A DNA stretch of 64,000 nt from Nocardia sp. BMG51109 (lineage in GTDB: Bacteria; Actinomycetota; Actinomycetes; Mycobacteriales; Mycobacteriaceae). This document shows, in pieces, positions 8,404 through 15,742 of the stretch (its first letter is position 1; each line of letters starts with the position of its first letter). The stretch is taken from positions 2,356,001 through 2,420,000 of the forward strand of contig NZ_JAFQ01000004.1 in assembly GCF_000526215.1 (NCBI RefSeq). The letters run 5' to 3'. The notes below the pieces were generated by a model that saw nothing but the letters and a program-made list of their open reading frames with translations, had not been told where the DNA came from and made no database searches. The position numbers and the translations under genes were made by a program.

Positions 8404-8714
8404 GCCGGCACCTCCGCCGTCGACCGCCGACTTCGGCGACCCGGCGGGGCGGCGTGATCATCCCAGGGCTGCTGGTGAATTGCCATGCCGACGGCTTCCA
8501 GCGGCGTCAACCCGACCTCATCGGCGAGCCCCCCGACGGCGTCGAGCAGTGGTGGCACCACTTCGGCAACCTGTAGCGCGGCTACCGCCTGGACGCCGGT
8601 CAGCGTACGGCCGGGAAGATAGGACACCACCCAGCTCTCGGAACCGACGCTGCGGGCCCGATGGGGGGTTAGATCGCTGGTCATCAACGACGACCCGATG
8701 ACGTGTACAGCCAT
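8394..8714 (-). CDS. Conserved hypothetical protein, 106 residues, divergent from XRE regulator
   Basis: The product runs from MAVHVIGSSLMTSDLTPHRA to STAEVPACN. The core phrase SWVVSYLPGRTLTGVQAVAA resembles small hypothetical proteins I know from mycobacteria and nocardiae. The rest is an alpha-helical stretch of about 50 residues. The ATG at 8714 has AGGA/GGAG before it; an internal ATG (11th codon) is also possible. The frame stays open far upstream but there it runs antisense to the XRE gene, so the start must be near here. It heads a unit with the 67-residue gene (10-base overlap). An inverted repeat 29 bases upstream is a likely operator. Confidence 0.65.
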   Translation of the reverse strand: MAVHVIGSSLMTSDLTPHRARSVGSESWVVSYLPGRTLTGVQAVAALQVAEVVPPLLDAVGGLADEVGLTPLEAVGMAIHQQPWDDHAAPPGRRSRRSTAEVPACN

Positions 8715-8742
8715 GACTCCTCGTTCCTGCGTGCGACTGCTG

Positions 8743-8769
8743 AAGGGTGCCACGACCTCTGGCACACTT
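8743..8769. promoter_or_regulatory. Likely operator: 10-bp inverted repeat between divergent genes
   Basis: AAGGGTGCCA (8743-8752) and TGGCACACTT (8760-8769) form an inverted repeat with one mismatch and a 7-base spacer. It lies between the 106-residue gene (start 8714) and the XRE-DUF5753 gene (start 8991), the usual place for an XRE dimer site. Confidence 0.55.
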
Positions 8770-8990
8770 ACAGCATCCCTTAACTGGACGATCGCCAAGC
8801 CCGAATTGGATATCCAGAAGGAATTCGCGCGAATCTCCAGCAGCGAATCCATCAGGGGGAGCAAGATTCTCCATAGTGGACGAAAGCTCCCTGCCGCAAC
8901 GAAGCGCGGGTCGGGGTGGGGCTCGCGGGCCGACGCCACCCCGACCTGTCGCATACGGACCGACCGGCATTCGACAGAACGGAGTGCGCT

Positions 8991-9884
8991 GTGTCTGAGA
9001 ATTCCGCGAACGCGTCGTCGACCCTCCCCCGTCGCCAGCTCGGAAGATACCTGCGGGACTGGCGAACTCAGGCGGGCCTGACCATCGCCGAGGCCGCCAG
9101 GCTGATGGAGTGGGGCGCCAGCACGCTGCAACGACTGGAGAAGGGGCAGGCGGATCGCATCCGCACGATAGATATTCAGGAACTGTGCCGCATCTACGGC
9201 ATCCCCGACGACATCGCCGAGGGCCTCAAGGGCCTCGCCCAGCAGGCCGCCGTCAAGAGCTGGTGGCACGCCTACGGCGATCTGATCCCCGAAAACTTCG
9301 ATGTCTACGTGGGTTTGGAGGCCTCGGCCCAGTGCCTGACGGCGTACCAGTCGGAGCTGGTGCCGGGCCTGCTGCAGACCGCCGACTACGCCCGCGCGCT
9401 GACGGGCCTGGGTTTCCCGGACGACGGCGAGGCCGAGCTGGAGCGCCGGGTGCAGCTGCGACTCCAGCGGCAGGCGTTGATAACTCGCCGCACCCATCCC
9501 GCGACCGTGGACGTGGTGCTCGGCGAATCGATCTTGCGCCGGGTGGTCGGAAGTGCCAGGGTGATGGCGGCGCAACTGCGACACTTGGCCGATTTGAGCA
9601 CCCGGGACAATGTCACGTTGCGCATCCTCCCCTTCAGCGCGGGTGTCCCGCTGGGCCTTTCGACCGGCCCGTTCGTCATCCTCGAGTTCGGGACCGACGG
9701 TAAGGGGCAACCGGTGGAGCCTCCGGTGGTTTACGTGGAGGGCTTCACGGGGGATCTGTATCTCGAAAGACCGAGCGATGTGCTGCGGTATCGACGGGCG
9801 CACGAGGGCCTGTTGCAGTGCGCGCTGGATGTTCCCACGAGTAGGCACCTGCTGCGGCAGGCCGCGAAGGAGTACACCGTTTGA
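8991..9884 (+). CDS. XRE-family regulator with C-terminal DUF5753 domain (WhiJ-like)
   Basis: The product (297 residues) has an N-terminal helix-turn-helix (about residues 12-70; LTIAEAARLMEWGASTLQRL is the recognition region) followed by a DUF5753 domain of about 180 residues (containing ELVPGLLQTADYARAL and PFSAGVPLG). This is the layout of WhiJ-like regulators in Streptomyces and relatives. They are regularly encoded beside a DUF397 protein, as here. The GTG start is supported by CGGAG eight bases before it. The family binds DNA to repress targets; the DUF5753 part is thought to sense or bind the partner. The DUF397 gene follows after 63 bases. Confidence 0.88.
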   Translation: MSENSANASSTLPRRQLGRYLRDWRTQAGLTIAEAARLMEWGASTLQRLEKGQADRIRTIDIQELCRIYGIPDDIAEGLKGLAQQAAVKSWWHAYGDLIPENFDVYVGLEASAQCLTAYQSELVPGLLQTADYARALTGLGFPDDGEAELERRVQLRLQRQALITRRTHPATVDVVLGESILRRVVGSARVMAAQLRHLADLSTRDNVTLRILPFSAGVPLGLSTGPFVILEFGTDGKGQPVEPPVVYVEGFTGDLYLERPSDVLRYRRAHEGLLQCALDVPTSRHLLRQAAKEYTV

Positions 9885-9947
9885 GCCGGGCCGGTGCCCC
9901 GCGTGTCGACGCGGGCCGCGGCGGCCCGAGCTCGGAAAGGACACAGG

Positions 9948-10154
9948 ATGAGCAGTGAGTTGGTCGGTGTCGAGTGGTTCAAGAGCAGCCGCAGCGGGGC
10001 GGGCAAGGAATGCGTCGAGGTCGCGTTCCTGGCCGACGGCCGCGTCGGCGTCCGCGACAGCAAGCACCCCGGCGGCCCCGCGTTGATCTTCGGGCCGGAC
10101 GAGTGGACCGGTTTCGTGGATGGCGTCCGCTCCGGCGGAATCGGCCGCGCCTGA
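9948..10154 (+). CDS. DUF397 small protein, partner of the XRE-DUF5753 regulator
   Basis: This 68-residue protein begins MSSELVGVEWFKSSRSGAG, with the hallmark WxKSSxSG motif, then KECVEVAF, VGVRDSKHPGGPAL and WTGFVDGVRSG. This is the full DUF397 pattern. In Streptomyces such proteins belong with WhiJ-like regulators in developmental or toxin-antitoxin-like modules. The ATG has GGAAAGGACACAGG before it. It lies directly downstream of its presumed partner on the same strand. Confidence 0.9.
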   Translation: MSSELVGVEWFKSSRSGAGKECVEVAFLADGRVGVRDSKHPGGPALIFGPDEWTGFVDGVRSGGIGRA

Positions 10155-10313
10155 CCATCTTTCGGGCGGGCCGGTCGGCCTCTGCCACCGACGGGCCCGC
10201 TCGGCACTGCTCCGGCACGCCGCCGGGACATTTTCGTCCGCGGCCCCCGCGCCGAAGGAAGATCACGAATCGGCAGCCGTTATACAACGAATGAATGTTT
10301 GCCCACCCGATCA

Positions 10314-10529
10314 ATGGGTATCCAACTATCTGTGGACCGTGGGCTCAGGAACACCTCTCCCCGGTACCGCAAACTACTCCCCGACGACTGGGTCGAACGG
10401 CTGATCGTCGGAATGTTGTTCGTGGTATCCGCGGCGGGTGTGTACATGTTGACCGGGGCCATGCTGTCGGCGTTATTGGTCGGTCTGCTGGTCGCGGTGG
10501 TCGCCATCGGCGTGGTGACCCAACTCTGA
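10314..10529 (+). CDS. Small membrane protein, two predicted helices
   Basis: This ORF of 71 residues has a polar N-terminus and two adjacent hydrophobic helices (about residues 27-44 and 48-69, GMLFVVSAAGVYML and ALLVGLLVAVVAIGVV). No good ribosome site precedes the ATG, and a TTG five codons upstream is an alternative. The hydrophobic pattern and the lack of any other gene in the gap make it plausible. I do not recognise it. Confidence 0.5.
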   Translation: MGIQLSVDRGLRNTSPRYRKLLPDDWVERLIVGMLFVVSAAGVYMLTGAMLSALLVGLLVAVVAIGVVTQL

Positions 10530-10698
10530 AGCGACCCGACTCTGAACGCTCGCGTCGGCCCATGTGTTACCTCGGGTCGCACTATACGACATTCCCCCGC
10601 ATCGCATCGAATCGAACGCGCCCGGACATACGTCCGCCACCCGGCGGCTCCTCCTCGGACCATCGGGTGGCGGACGTGGTTGACAAGCGGTGGGACGC

Positions 10699-11445
10699 CT
10701 AGCGCCGGAAGAGTTTGTTACCCAGCCAGACGACCGGATCGTATTTCCGGTCCACCACGCGCTCCTTCATCGGGATGAGCGCGTTGTCGGTGATCTTGAT
10801 GTGTTCCGGGCACACCTCGGTACAGCACTTGGTGATATTGCAGTAGCCCAGGCCGAACTCGTCCTGCGCCATGTCCCGGCGGTCGGCGGCGTCGAGCGGA
10901 TGCATCTCCAGCTCGGCGATCCGCATCAGGTAGCGCGGTCCGGCGAAGGACTCCTTGTTGTCGTCGTGGTCGCGCACCACGTGACAGGTGTCCTGGCACA
11001 GGAAGCACTCGATGCACTTGCGGAACTCCTGCGAGCGCTCCACGTCGCGCTGCTGCATCCGGTATTCCCCCGGCTTCAGATCGGCCGGTGGGGTGAACGA
11101 CGGAATCTCGCGTGCCTTCTGGTAATTGAACGACACATCGGTCACCAGGTCGCGGATCACCGGGAAGGTGCGCATCGGGGTGACCGTGATGACCTCGTCC
11201 GGATCGAACGTCGACATCCGCGTCATGCACAGCAGCCGCGGGCGGCCGTTGACCTCCGCCGAACACGATCCGCACTTGCCGGCCTTGCAGTTCCAGCGCA
11301 CCGCGAGATCGGGCGCCTGGGTGGCCTGCAGCCGGTGGACGATGTCGAGCACGACCTCGCCCTCGTTCACCTGCACGGTGAAGTCCTGGAGGGCACCACC
11401 CTCGGTGTCGCCGCGCCATACTCGGAATCGGGCGTCGTAACCCAT
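10699..11445 (-). CDS. sdhB: Succinate dehydrogenase iron-sulfur subunit
   Basis: The product is 248 residues. Ligands for all three clusters are visible: 2Fe-2S (Cys53, Cys58, Cys61, Cys73 in CKAGKCGSC and LLC), 4Fe-4S (CIECFLCQDTC, residues 144-154) and 3Fe-4S (CNITKCCTEVCPEH, residues 202-215). It carries electrons from the flavin of SdhA to the quinone site in the membrane. The length and the CKAGKCGSC pattern match the Rv0247c type rather than the E. coli-like Sdh2 type. It starts two bases after the sdhA stop, so the three genes form one operon (sdhC-sdhA-sdhB). Confidence 0.95.
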   Translation of the reverse strand: MGYDARFRVWRGDTEGGALQDFTVQVNEGEVVLDIVHRLQATQAPDLAVRWNCKAGKCGSCSAEVNGRPRLLCMTRMSTFDPDEVITVTPMRTFPVIRDLVTDVSFNYQKAREIPSFTPPADLKPGEYRMQQRDVERSQEFRKCIECFLCQDTCHVVRDHDDNKESFAGPRYLMRIAELEMHPLDAADRRDMAQDEFGLGYCNITKCCTEVCPEHIKITDNALIPMKERVVDRKYDPVVWLGNKLFRR

Positions 11446-11447
11446 TG

Positions 11448-13391
11448 CTACGCATCCCCTTTCGCGGAGGTATCAGCGGCCGCCGGATGGGCGGCGATTT
11501 CCTCCGAGGTGTAATACTTTTCGAGCTCACTCAGGTCGAACAGGGCGAGCAGGTCGTCGCGCATCGGCTTCTGTTCGGCCGGTGTCACGGTCACGGCCGG
11601 CACGGTGCGGTCGGCCGAGCCGGGGTCGACCCGGCACACCAGCAGCGTGTGCCGCCAGGCCGGATCCATCTGCGGGTGATCGTCGCGGGTGTGGCCGCCG
11701 CGGCTCTCGGTGCGCAGCAGCGCCGCCTGGGCCACGCACTCGCTGACCACCAGCATGTTGCGCAGGTCCAGGGCGAGATGCCAGCCGGGGTTGAACTGCC
11801 GGTGGCCCTCCACGGTGACGCTGTCGAAACGCTCGCGCAGCGCGTCGAGCTTCTCGATCGCCTCCCGCAGCTCGTGCTCCTTGCGGATGATGCCGACCAG
11901 GTCGTTCATCGACTGCTGCATGTCGGTGTGCAGGGTGTACGGATTCTCGCCGGACCCGCTGTCCGGCGGATCGAACGGTGCCAGTGCGGTTTTCGCCGCG
12001 GCGGACAGATCCGCGTCGGAGATCTCCGGGCGCTTGTCACCCAGCCCCTCGACGTAGGTGGCGGCGCCCAGGCCCGCCCGGCGGCCGAAGACCAGCAGAT
12101 CCGACAGCGAGTTGCCGCCGAGCCGGTTGGAGCCGTGCATGCCGCCGGAGCATTCACCCGCCGCGAACAGCCCCGTCACGGTGGCGGATCCGGTGTCCGG
12201 GTCGACCTCGATCCCGCCCATCACGTAGTGGCAGGTGGGCCCGACCTCCATCGGCTCCTTCGTGATGTCCACGTCCGCAAGCTCTTTGAACTGGTGATGC
12301 ATGGACGGCAGCCGCTTGAGGATCTCCGCGGTGGGCAGCCGGGAGGCGATGTCCAGGTAGACGCCGCCGTGCGGGGTGCCGCGCCCGGCCTTCACCTCTT
12401 CGTTGATGGCGCGGGCGACCTCGTCACGCGGCAGCAGGTCGGGAGTGCGGCGCGCGGAGTCGTTGTCGCGCAGCCACTGATCGGCCTCCTCCTCGGTCTC
12501 GGCGTACTGCCCCTTGAACACCGTGGGGATGTAGTCGAACATGAAGCGCTTGCCCTCGGAGTTCTTCAGCACCCCGCCGTCGCCGCGGACGCCCTCGGTG
12601 ACGAGGATGCCCTTCACGCTCGGCGGCCAGACCATGCCGGTCGGGTGGAACTGCAGGAACTCCATGTTGATCAGCGTCGCCCCGGCCCGCAGCGCCAGCG
12701 CGTGGCCGTCGCCGGTGTACTCCCAGGAGTTCGAGGTGACCTTGTAGGACTTGCCGATTCCGCCGGTGGCCAGCACCACCGCGGGCGTCTCGAACAGGAT
12801 GAACCGCCCGGACTCCCGCCAGTACCCGAATGCCCCGGCGATCCGGTCGCCGTCCTTGAGCAGATCGGTGACGGTGCATTCGGCGAACACCTTGATGCGC
12901 GCCTCGTAGTCGCCGGTCTCGGCGAAATCCTCCTGTTGCAGCGAGACGATCTTCTGCTGCATGGTGCGGATGAGCTCGAGGCCGGTGCGGTCGCCGACGT
13001 GCGCCAGCCGCGGGTAGGTGTGGCCGCCGAAGTTGCGCTGGCTGATCCGGCCGTCGGCGGTCCGATCGAACAGCGCCCCATAGGTTTCCAGTTCCCACAC
13101 CCGGTCGGGGGCCTCCTGGGCGTGCAGTTCGGCCATCCGCCAGTTGTTGAGGAACTTGCCGCCGCGCATCGTGTCCTTGAAATGCGTCTGCCAGCTGTCC
13201 TTTTCGTTGGCGTTGCCCATCGACGCCGCGCAGCCGCCCTCGGCCATCACGGTGTGCGCCTTGCCGAACAGCGACTTGCACACCACCGCCACCGACAGTC
13301 CGTGCTCGCGGGCCTCGATCACCGCCCGCAATCCGGCGCCACCGGCACCGATCACGACGACGTCGTACTTGTGCCGTTCGACTTCAGGCAT
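11448..13391 (-). CDS. sdhA: Succinate dehydrogenase flavoprotein subunit
   Basis: The product is 647 residues. It has the Rossmann motif GAGGAG at residues 15-20, the His that binds FAD covalently (His46 in FGKAHTVMAEGG), the fumarate-reductase/SDH signature (HPTGMVWP) and the typical NSLSDLLVFGRRAG near residue 440. It oxidises succinate to fumarate. The size matches Rv0248c of M. tuberculosis. It lies 46 bases after sdhC and two bases before sdhB. Confidence 0.96.
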   Translation of the reverse strand: MPEVERHKYDVVVIGAGGAGLRAVIEAREHGLSVAVVCKSLFGKAHTVMAEGGCAASMGNANEKDSWQTHFKDTMRGGKFLNNWRMAELHAQEAPDRVWELETYGALFDRTADGRISQRNFGGHTYPRLAHVGDRTGLELIRTMQQKIVSLQQEDFAETGDYEARIKVFAECTVTDLLKDGDRIAGAFGYWRESGRFILFETPAVVLATGGIGKSYKVTSNSWEYTGDGHALALRAGATLINMEFLQFHPTGMVWPPSVKGILVTEGVRGDGGVLKNSEGKRFMFDYIPTVFKGQYAETEEEADQWLRDNDSARRTPDLLPRDEVARAINEEVKAGRGTPHGGVYLDIASRLPTAEILKRLPSMHHQFKELADVDITKEPMEVGPTCHYVMGGIEVDPDTGSATVTGLFAAGECSGGMHGSNRLGGNSLSDLLVFGRRAGLGAATYVEGLGDKRPEISDADLSAAAKTALAPFDPPDSGSGENPYTLHTDMQQSMNDLVGIIRKEHELREAIEKLDALRERFDSVTVEGHRQFNPGWHLALDLRNMLVVSECVAQAALLRTESRGGHTRDDHPQMDPAWRHTLLVCRVDPGSADRTVPAVTVTPAEQKPMRDDLLALFDLSELEKYYTSEEIAAHPAAADTSAKGDA

Positions 13392-13436
13392 GGAACCGAA
13401 TACTCCTGGGGGACTGAGGATTATGAGACGTCGAAA

Positions 13437-14264
13437 TCAATTCACGAAGCGCAGGTCGGAGATGGTCTCGCTGGCGACGAGCATGACGTAGAAGTCGGTG
13501 AGTACCAGCGTTCCCAGCGTGGTCCAGGCCAGCGCCATGTGCCGGGTGTTCAGCCGCGACACCTGGGTCCAGAACCAGTAGCGGACCGGATGCGCGGAGA
13601 AGTGCTTGAGCCGCCCGCCCGCGATGTGCCGGCAGGAATGGCACGACAGCGTGTAGGCCCACAGCAGCACGACGTTCAGCAGCAGCACCAGGTTGCCCAG
13701 GCCGAATCCGAAACCGCCGGACTTACCGTGGAACGCGACGATCGCGTCGTAGGTGTTGACCACCGAGACGAGGCACGCGACGTAGAAGAAGTAGCGGTGC
13801 ACGTTCTGGATGATCAGCGGAAGCCTGGTCTCCCCTGTGTATTTCGCGTGCGGCTCGGCCACCGCGCAGGCCGGCGGCGAGAACCAGACCGCGCGATAGT
13901 AGGCCTTGCGGTAGTAGTAGCAGGTCAGGCGGAACAGCAGCAGGAAGGGCAGCACCACGAACCCGAGCGGGATCCACACCGGCAGCTCGCCCACCCAGTG
14001 CCCGAAGTGGGCGGCCCCTTCGACGCACGAAGTGCTCACGCACGGTGAGTAGAACGGTGTCAGGTAGTGGTAGTCGGGAACCCAGTACGCCGTGCGGACG
14101 AAGGCACGCACGGTCGCGTAGATGATGAATGCGCCCAGCCCCAGCACCGTGATCAGTGGTGGGATCCACCAGCGGTCGGTGCGCAGGGTCCGCGTCGCAA
14201 TTGCCGCACGGCCGGTTCCGAAAACTCCGGTGCCCGATCCGGATGTGCGTGTCGGTGCACTCAC
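13437..14264 (-). CDS. sdhC: Succinate dehydrogenase membrane-anchor subunit
   Basis: I chose GTG at 14264 (AGG nine bases before), giving 275 residues, close to the 273 of Rv0249c. About five hydrophobic helices are present, with conserved His residues (IIQNVHRYFF, YTLSCHSCRHIAGG) that fit b-haem binding, and a Tyr/Arg-rich loop (CYYYRKAYYRAVWF). It anchors SdhAB and carries the quinone site. It is the first gene of the sdh operon. The frame is open to an ATG at 14339, but the extra 25 residues look non-coding. Confidence 0.88.
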   Translation of the reverse strand: MSAPTRTSGSGTGVFGTGRAAIATRTLRTDRWWIPPLITVLGLGAFIIYATVRAFVRTAYWVPDYHYLTPFYSPCVSTSCVEGAAHFGHWVGELPVWIPLGFVVLPFLLLFRLTCYYYRKAYYRAVWFSPPACAVAEPHAKYTGETRLPLIIQNVHRYFFYVACLVSVVNTYDAIVAFHGKSGGFGFGLGNLVLLLNVVLLWAYTLSCHSCRHIAGGRLKHFSAHPVRYWFWTQVSRLNTRHMALAWTTLGTLVLTDFYVMLVASETISDLRFVN

Positions 14265-14346
14265 TGCAGGATGCCTCGCTGATCTATTCGGTGGAACGTC
14301 ATCGTTACCTCCGGCATCGGATGTGATGGTGAGCACCATACGTCAC

Positions 14347-14362
14347 CCTTGCTATGGCAAGG
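14347..14362. promoter_or_regulatory. Small hairpin/operator upstream of sdhC
   Basis: CCTTGC-TATG-GCAAGG is a 6-bp perfect inverted repeat 83 bases upstream of the sdhC start. A second, weaker one (ATGGT-GAGC-ACCAT) lies next to it. Both lie in an unusually A/T-rich stretch that probably holds the sdh promoter. Confidence 0.35.
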
Positions 14363-14419
14363 ACCCCGTCCCGGGAATATCGACCCGCCTGAACGGCTAT
14401 GATTTGCGCCACATTTTCT

Positions 14420-15272
14420 GATCATGAGGCATCGATGCTCCGACAGTGAACCGTAAGCAAATGTCACGAACTGTGCTGGAACACAGACGCTTTCGGAGCG
14501 CATTCGGAAATTGCTCATTTCAGACCGGATTCGCACCCGTCCGAATGTCACACACCAGCAACAACAGTGGCCTGGGTCACTCTCGCGGTGTCGCCCGGCA
14601 CCCTCCCCGCAGCCGCTCCCGCGGCGCCGAACGAGGTCCGCATGATCGTTCCGCGCACCCGCATCGGACAGTGGTGCCCGCCGTAGGCCAGTTAGCTGGT
14701 AGCACGCGGCGCGGCCGGAGGGGCCGGCGAGGAGGGCGGCGATCGGAGTGTCGGTGCGCACGACGAGTGGCGCGGTGCGCCGCCCCTCGCATGCGCCGGA
14801 CGGCAGGGACGACGGCAGGGAACTTCGGCGCAGAGAAGCTGTCCGGTGCCGGCGATGGCGAAGGTGTTGGTGCGCAACGGACTCGGGCTCGACGACATCG
14901 GCCTGTCGGAGCCGGACGCTCCGCGGCCGGGCCGCACTTGGTCCGGTATTTCGGCCGATGCGGCGCAGTACCACCGAACGTCGACGGCGGTGCGATTGCG
15001 CCGAGTGCGATGGCCGGAGCGCGGAGGGCGGCGACGCTGGTGCACGAATCGGCGCGGCGCAAGAGAGGTACGGGCCGGCCGCCGTCGATCCGGGCCCCGA
15101 TTGCGGGGTGGCGGTGCTGTCGAAGTCGGCAGCCGCCGCGCCGTCGGTGAGCGCACCCGCTTGCCCGGCGTGCGCGGGCGTCGCCGCGGCTGATCTGCCC
15201 CCGCTCCCGGCCTGCGTCGGACGATGGGCACGGGGCGATCGGAGCCCCGATGCCGGGTACTACCTCGCCGGA
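14420..15272. other. About 850 bases without a supportable gene
   Basis: Open frames exist on both strands but none has the codon-position pattern, ribosome site or recognisable motifs of a gene. The most protein-like phrase is MAKVLVRNGLGLDDIGLSE (plus strand, from 14855), which then runs into Arg-rich low-complexity sequence. It may be the remnant of a lost gene. The part nearest sdhC is A/T-richer and probably regulatory. Confidence 0.5.
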
Positions 15273-15308
15273 CTACTTGGTGCGCGGGCGCTACTTGGTG
15301 CGCGGGCG
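15273..15308. repeat. 18-bp perfect tandem duplication across a stop codon
   Basis: CTACTTGGTGCGCGGGCG occurs twice head to tail (15273-15290, 15291-15308). On the minus strand each copy encodes RPRTK followed by TAG, so the last codons and the stop of the small gene ending at 15291 are present twice. Confidence 0.95.
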
Positions 15309-15581
15309 GGAGTGGAAGCCCAGGCCCTCGTCCTGCGCGCCCATCCAGGCGGCCTCGTCGGACTTGCTGTCCGGGACGTAGATGACGTCCTGCTCGCGGC
15401 GCTGGGCGATCTCCGGCGGGGGTGACTTCTCGAACTCCTCGGCGTCGATGTTCAGTCGCTCGAGGTCGTTCTCCAGACGCCGCACGGAGTTGGAATCCCC
15501 GTAGTGGGATCGCAGTGCGCCGATGCACTGCCGGAGCTGGCCGACCGCGAAGCGCAACTCCGCAATCTCGCTGCGTGTCAT
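15291..15581 (-). CDS. Small conserved hypothetical protein upstream of sdh
   Basis: This 96-residue acidic, mostly helical protein begins MTRSEIAELRFAVGQLRQ and contains VRRLENDLERLNIDAEEF, a likely coiled-coil or helical-hairpin region, then VIYVPDSKSDEAAWMGA. GAGGAGG precedes the ATG. It lies in the same direction as and upstream of the sdh operon, a place where mycobacteria also encode a small conserved protein (Rv0250c); I cannot confirm homology from memory. Function unknown. The final residues and stop are duplicated just downstream. Confidence 0.72.
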   Translation of the reverse strand: MTRSEIAELRFAVGQLRQCIGALRSHYGDSNSVRRLENDLERLNIDAEEFEKSPPPEIAQRREQDVIYVPDSKSDEAAWMGAQDEGLGFHSRPRTK

Positions 15582-15628
15582 CGAATCCTCCTCGAACCCG
15601 TAAGCCAGAACGCCTGCGATATGCCACA

Positions 15629-15664
15629 GCACGTGCGAAAACAGCATGTGACAGACCGCACATG
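15629..15664. promoter_or_regulatory. Palindromic cluster upstream of the 96-residue gene
   Basis: GCACGTGC (15629-15636) is a perfect palindrome. CATGTG (15645-15650) and CACATG (15659-15664) form an inverted repeat with an 8-base spacer. All lie 50-85 bases upstream of the ATG at 15581, in locally A/T-rich DNA. A regulator binding site is likely; which regulator is unknown. Confidence 0.45.
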
Positions 15665-15742
15665 GTGATATACAACACAATACGTGATCTTTGTCGAGAG
15701 CGCTCGTCAAGGTCCGAAAAACGCTCGTTTACCTCGGGGCGT

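Noticed and set aside
8394..10067. A 557-codon open frame on the minus strand
   Set aside because: Most of it is antisense to the clearly real XRE-DUF5753 and DUF397 genes; only its last 106 codons have their own ribosome site and protein-like text.
11445..14048. An 867-codon open frame on the plus strand
   Set aside because: It lies antisense to sdhA and sdhC, which have full cofactor motifs.
14748..15425. A 225-codon open frame on the plus strand
   Set aside because: It is Arg/Ala-rich, has no ribosome site and runs antisense into the convincing 96-residue gene.
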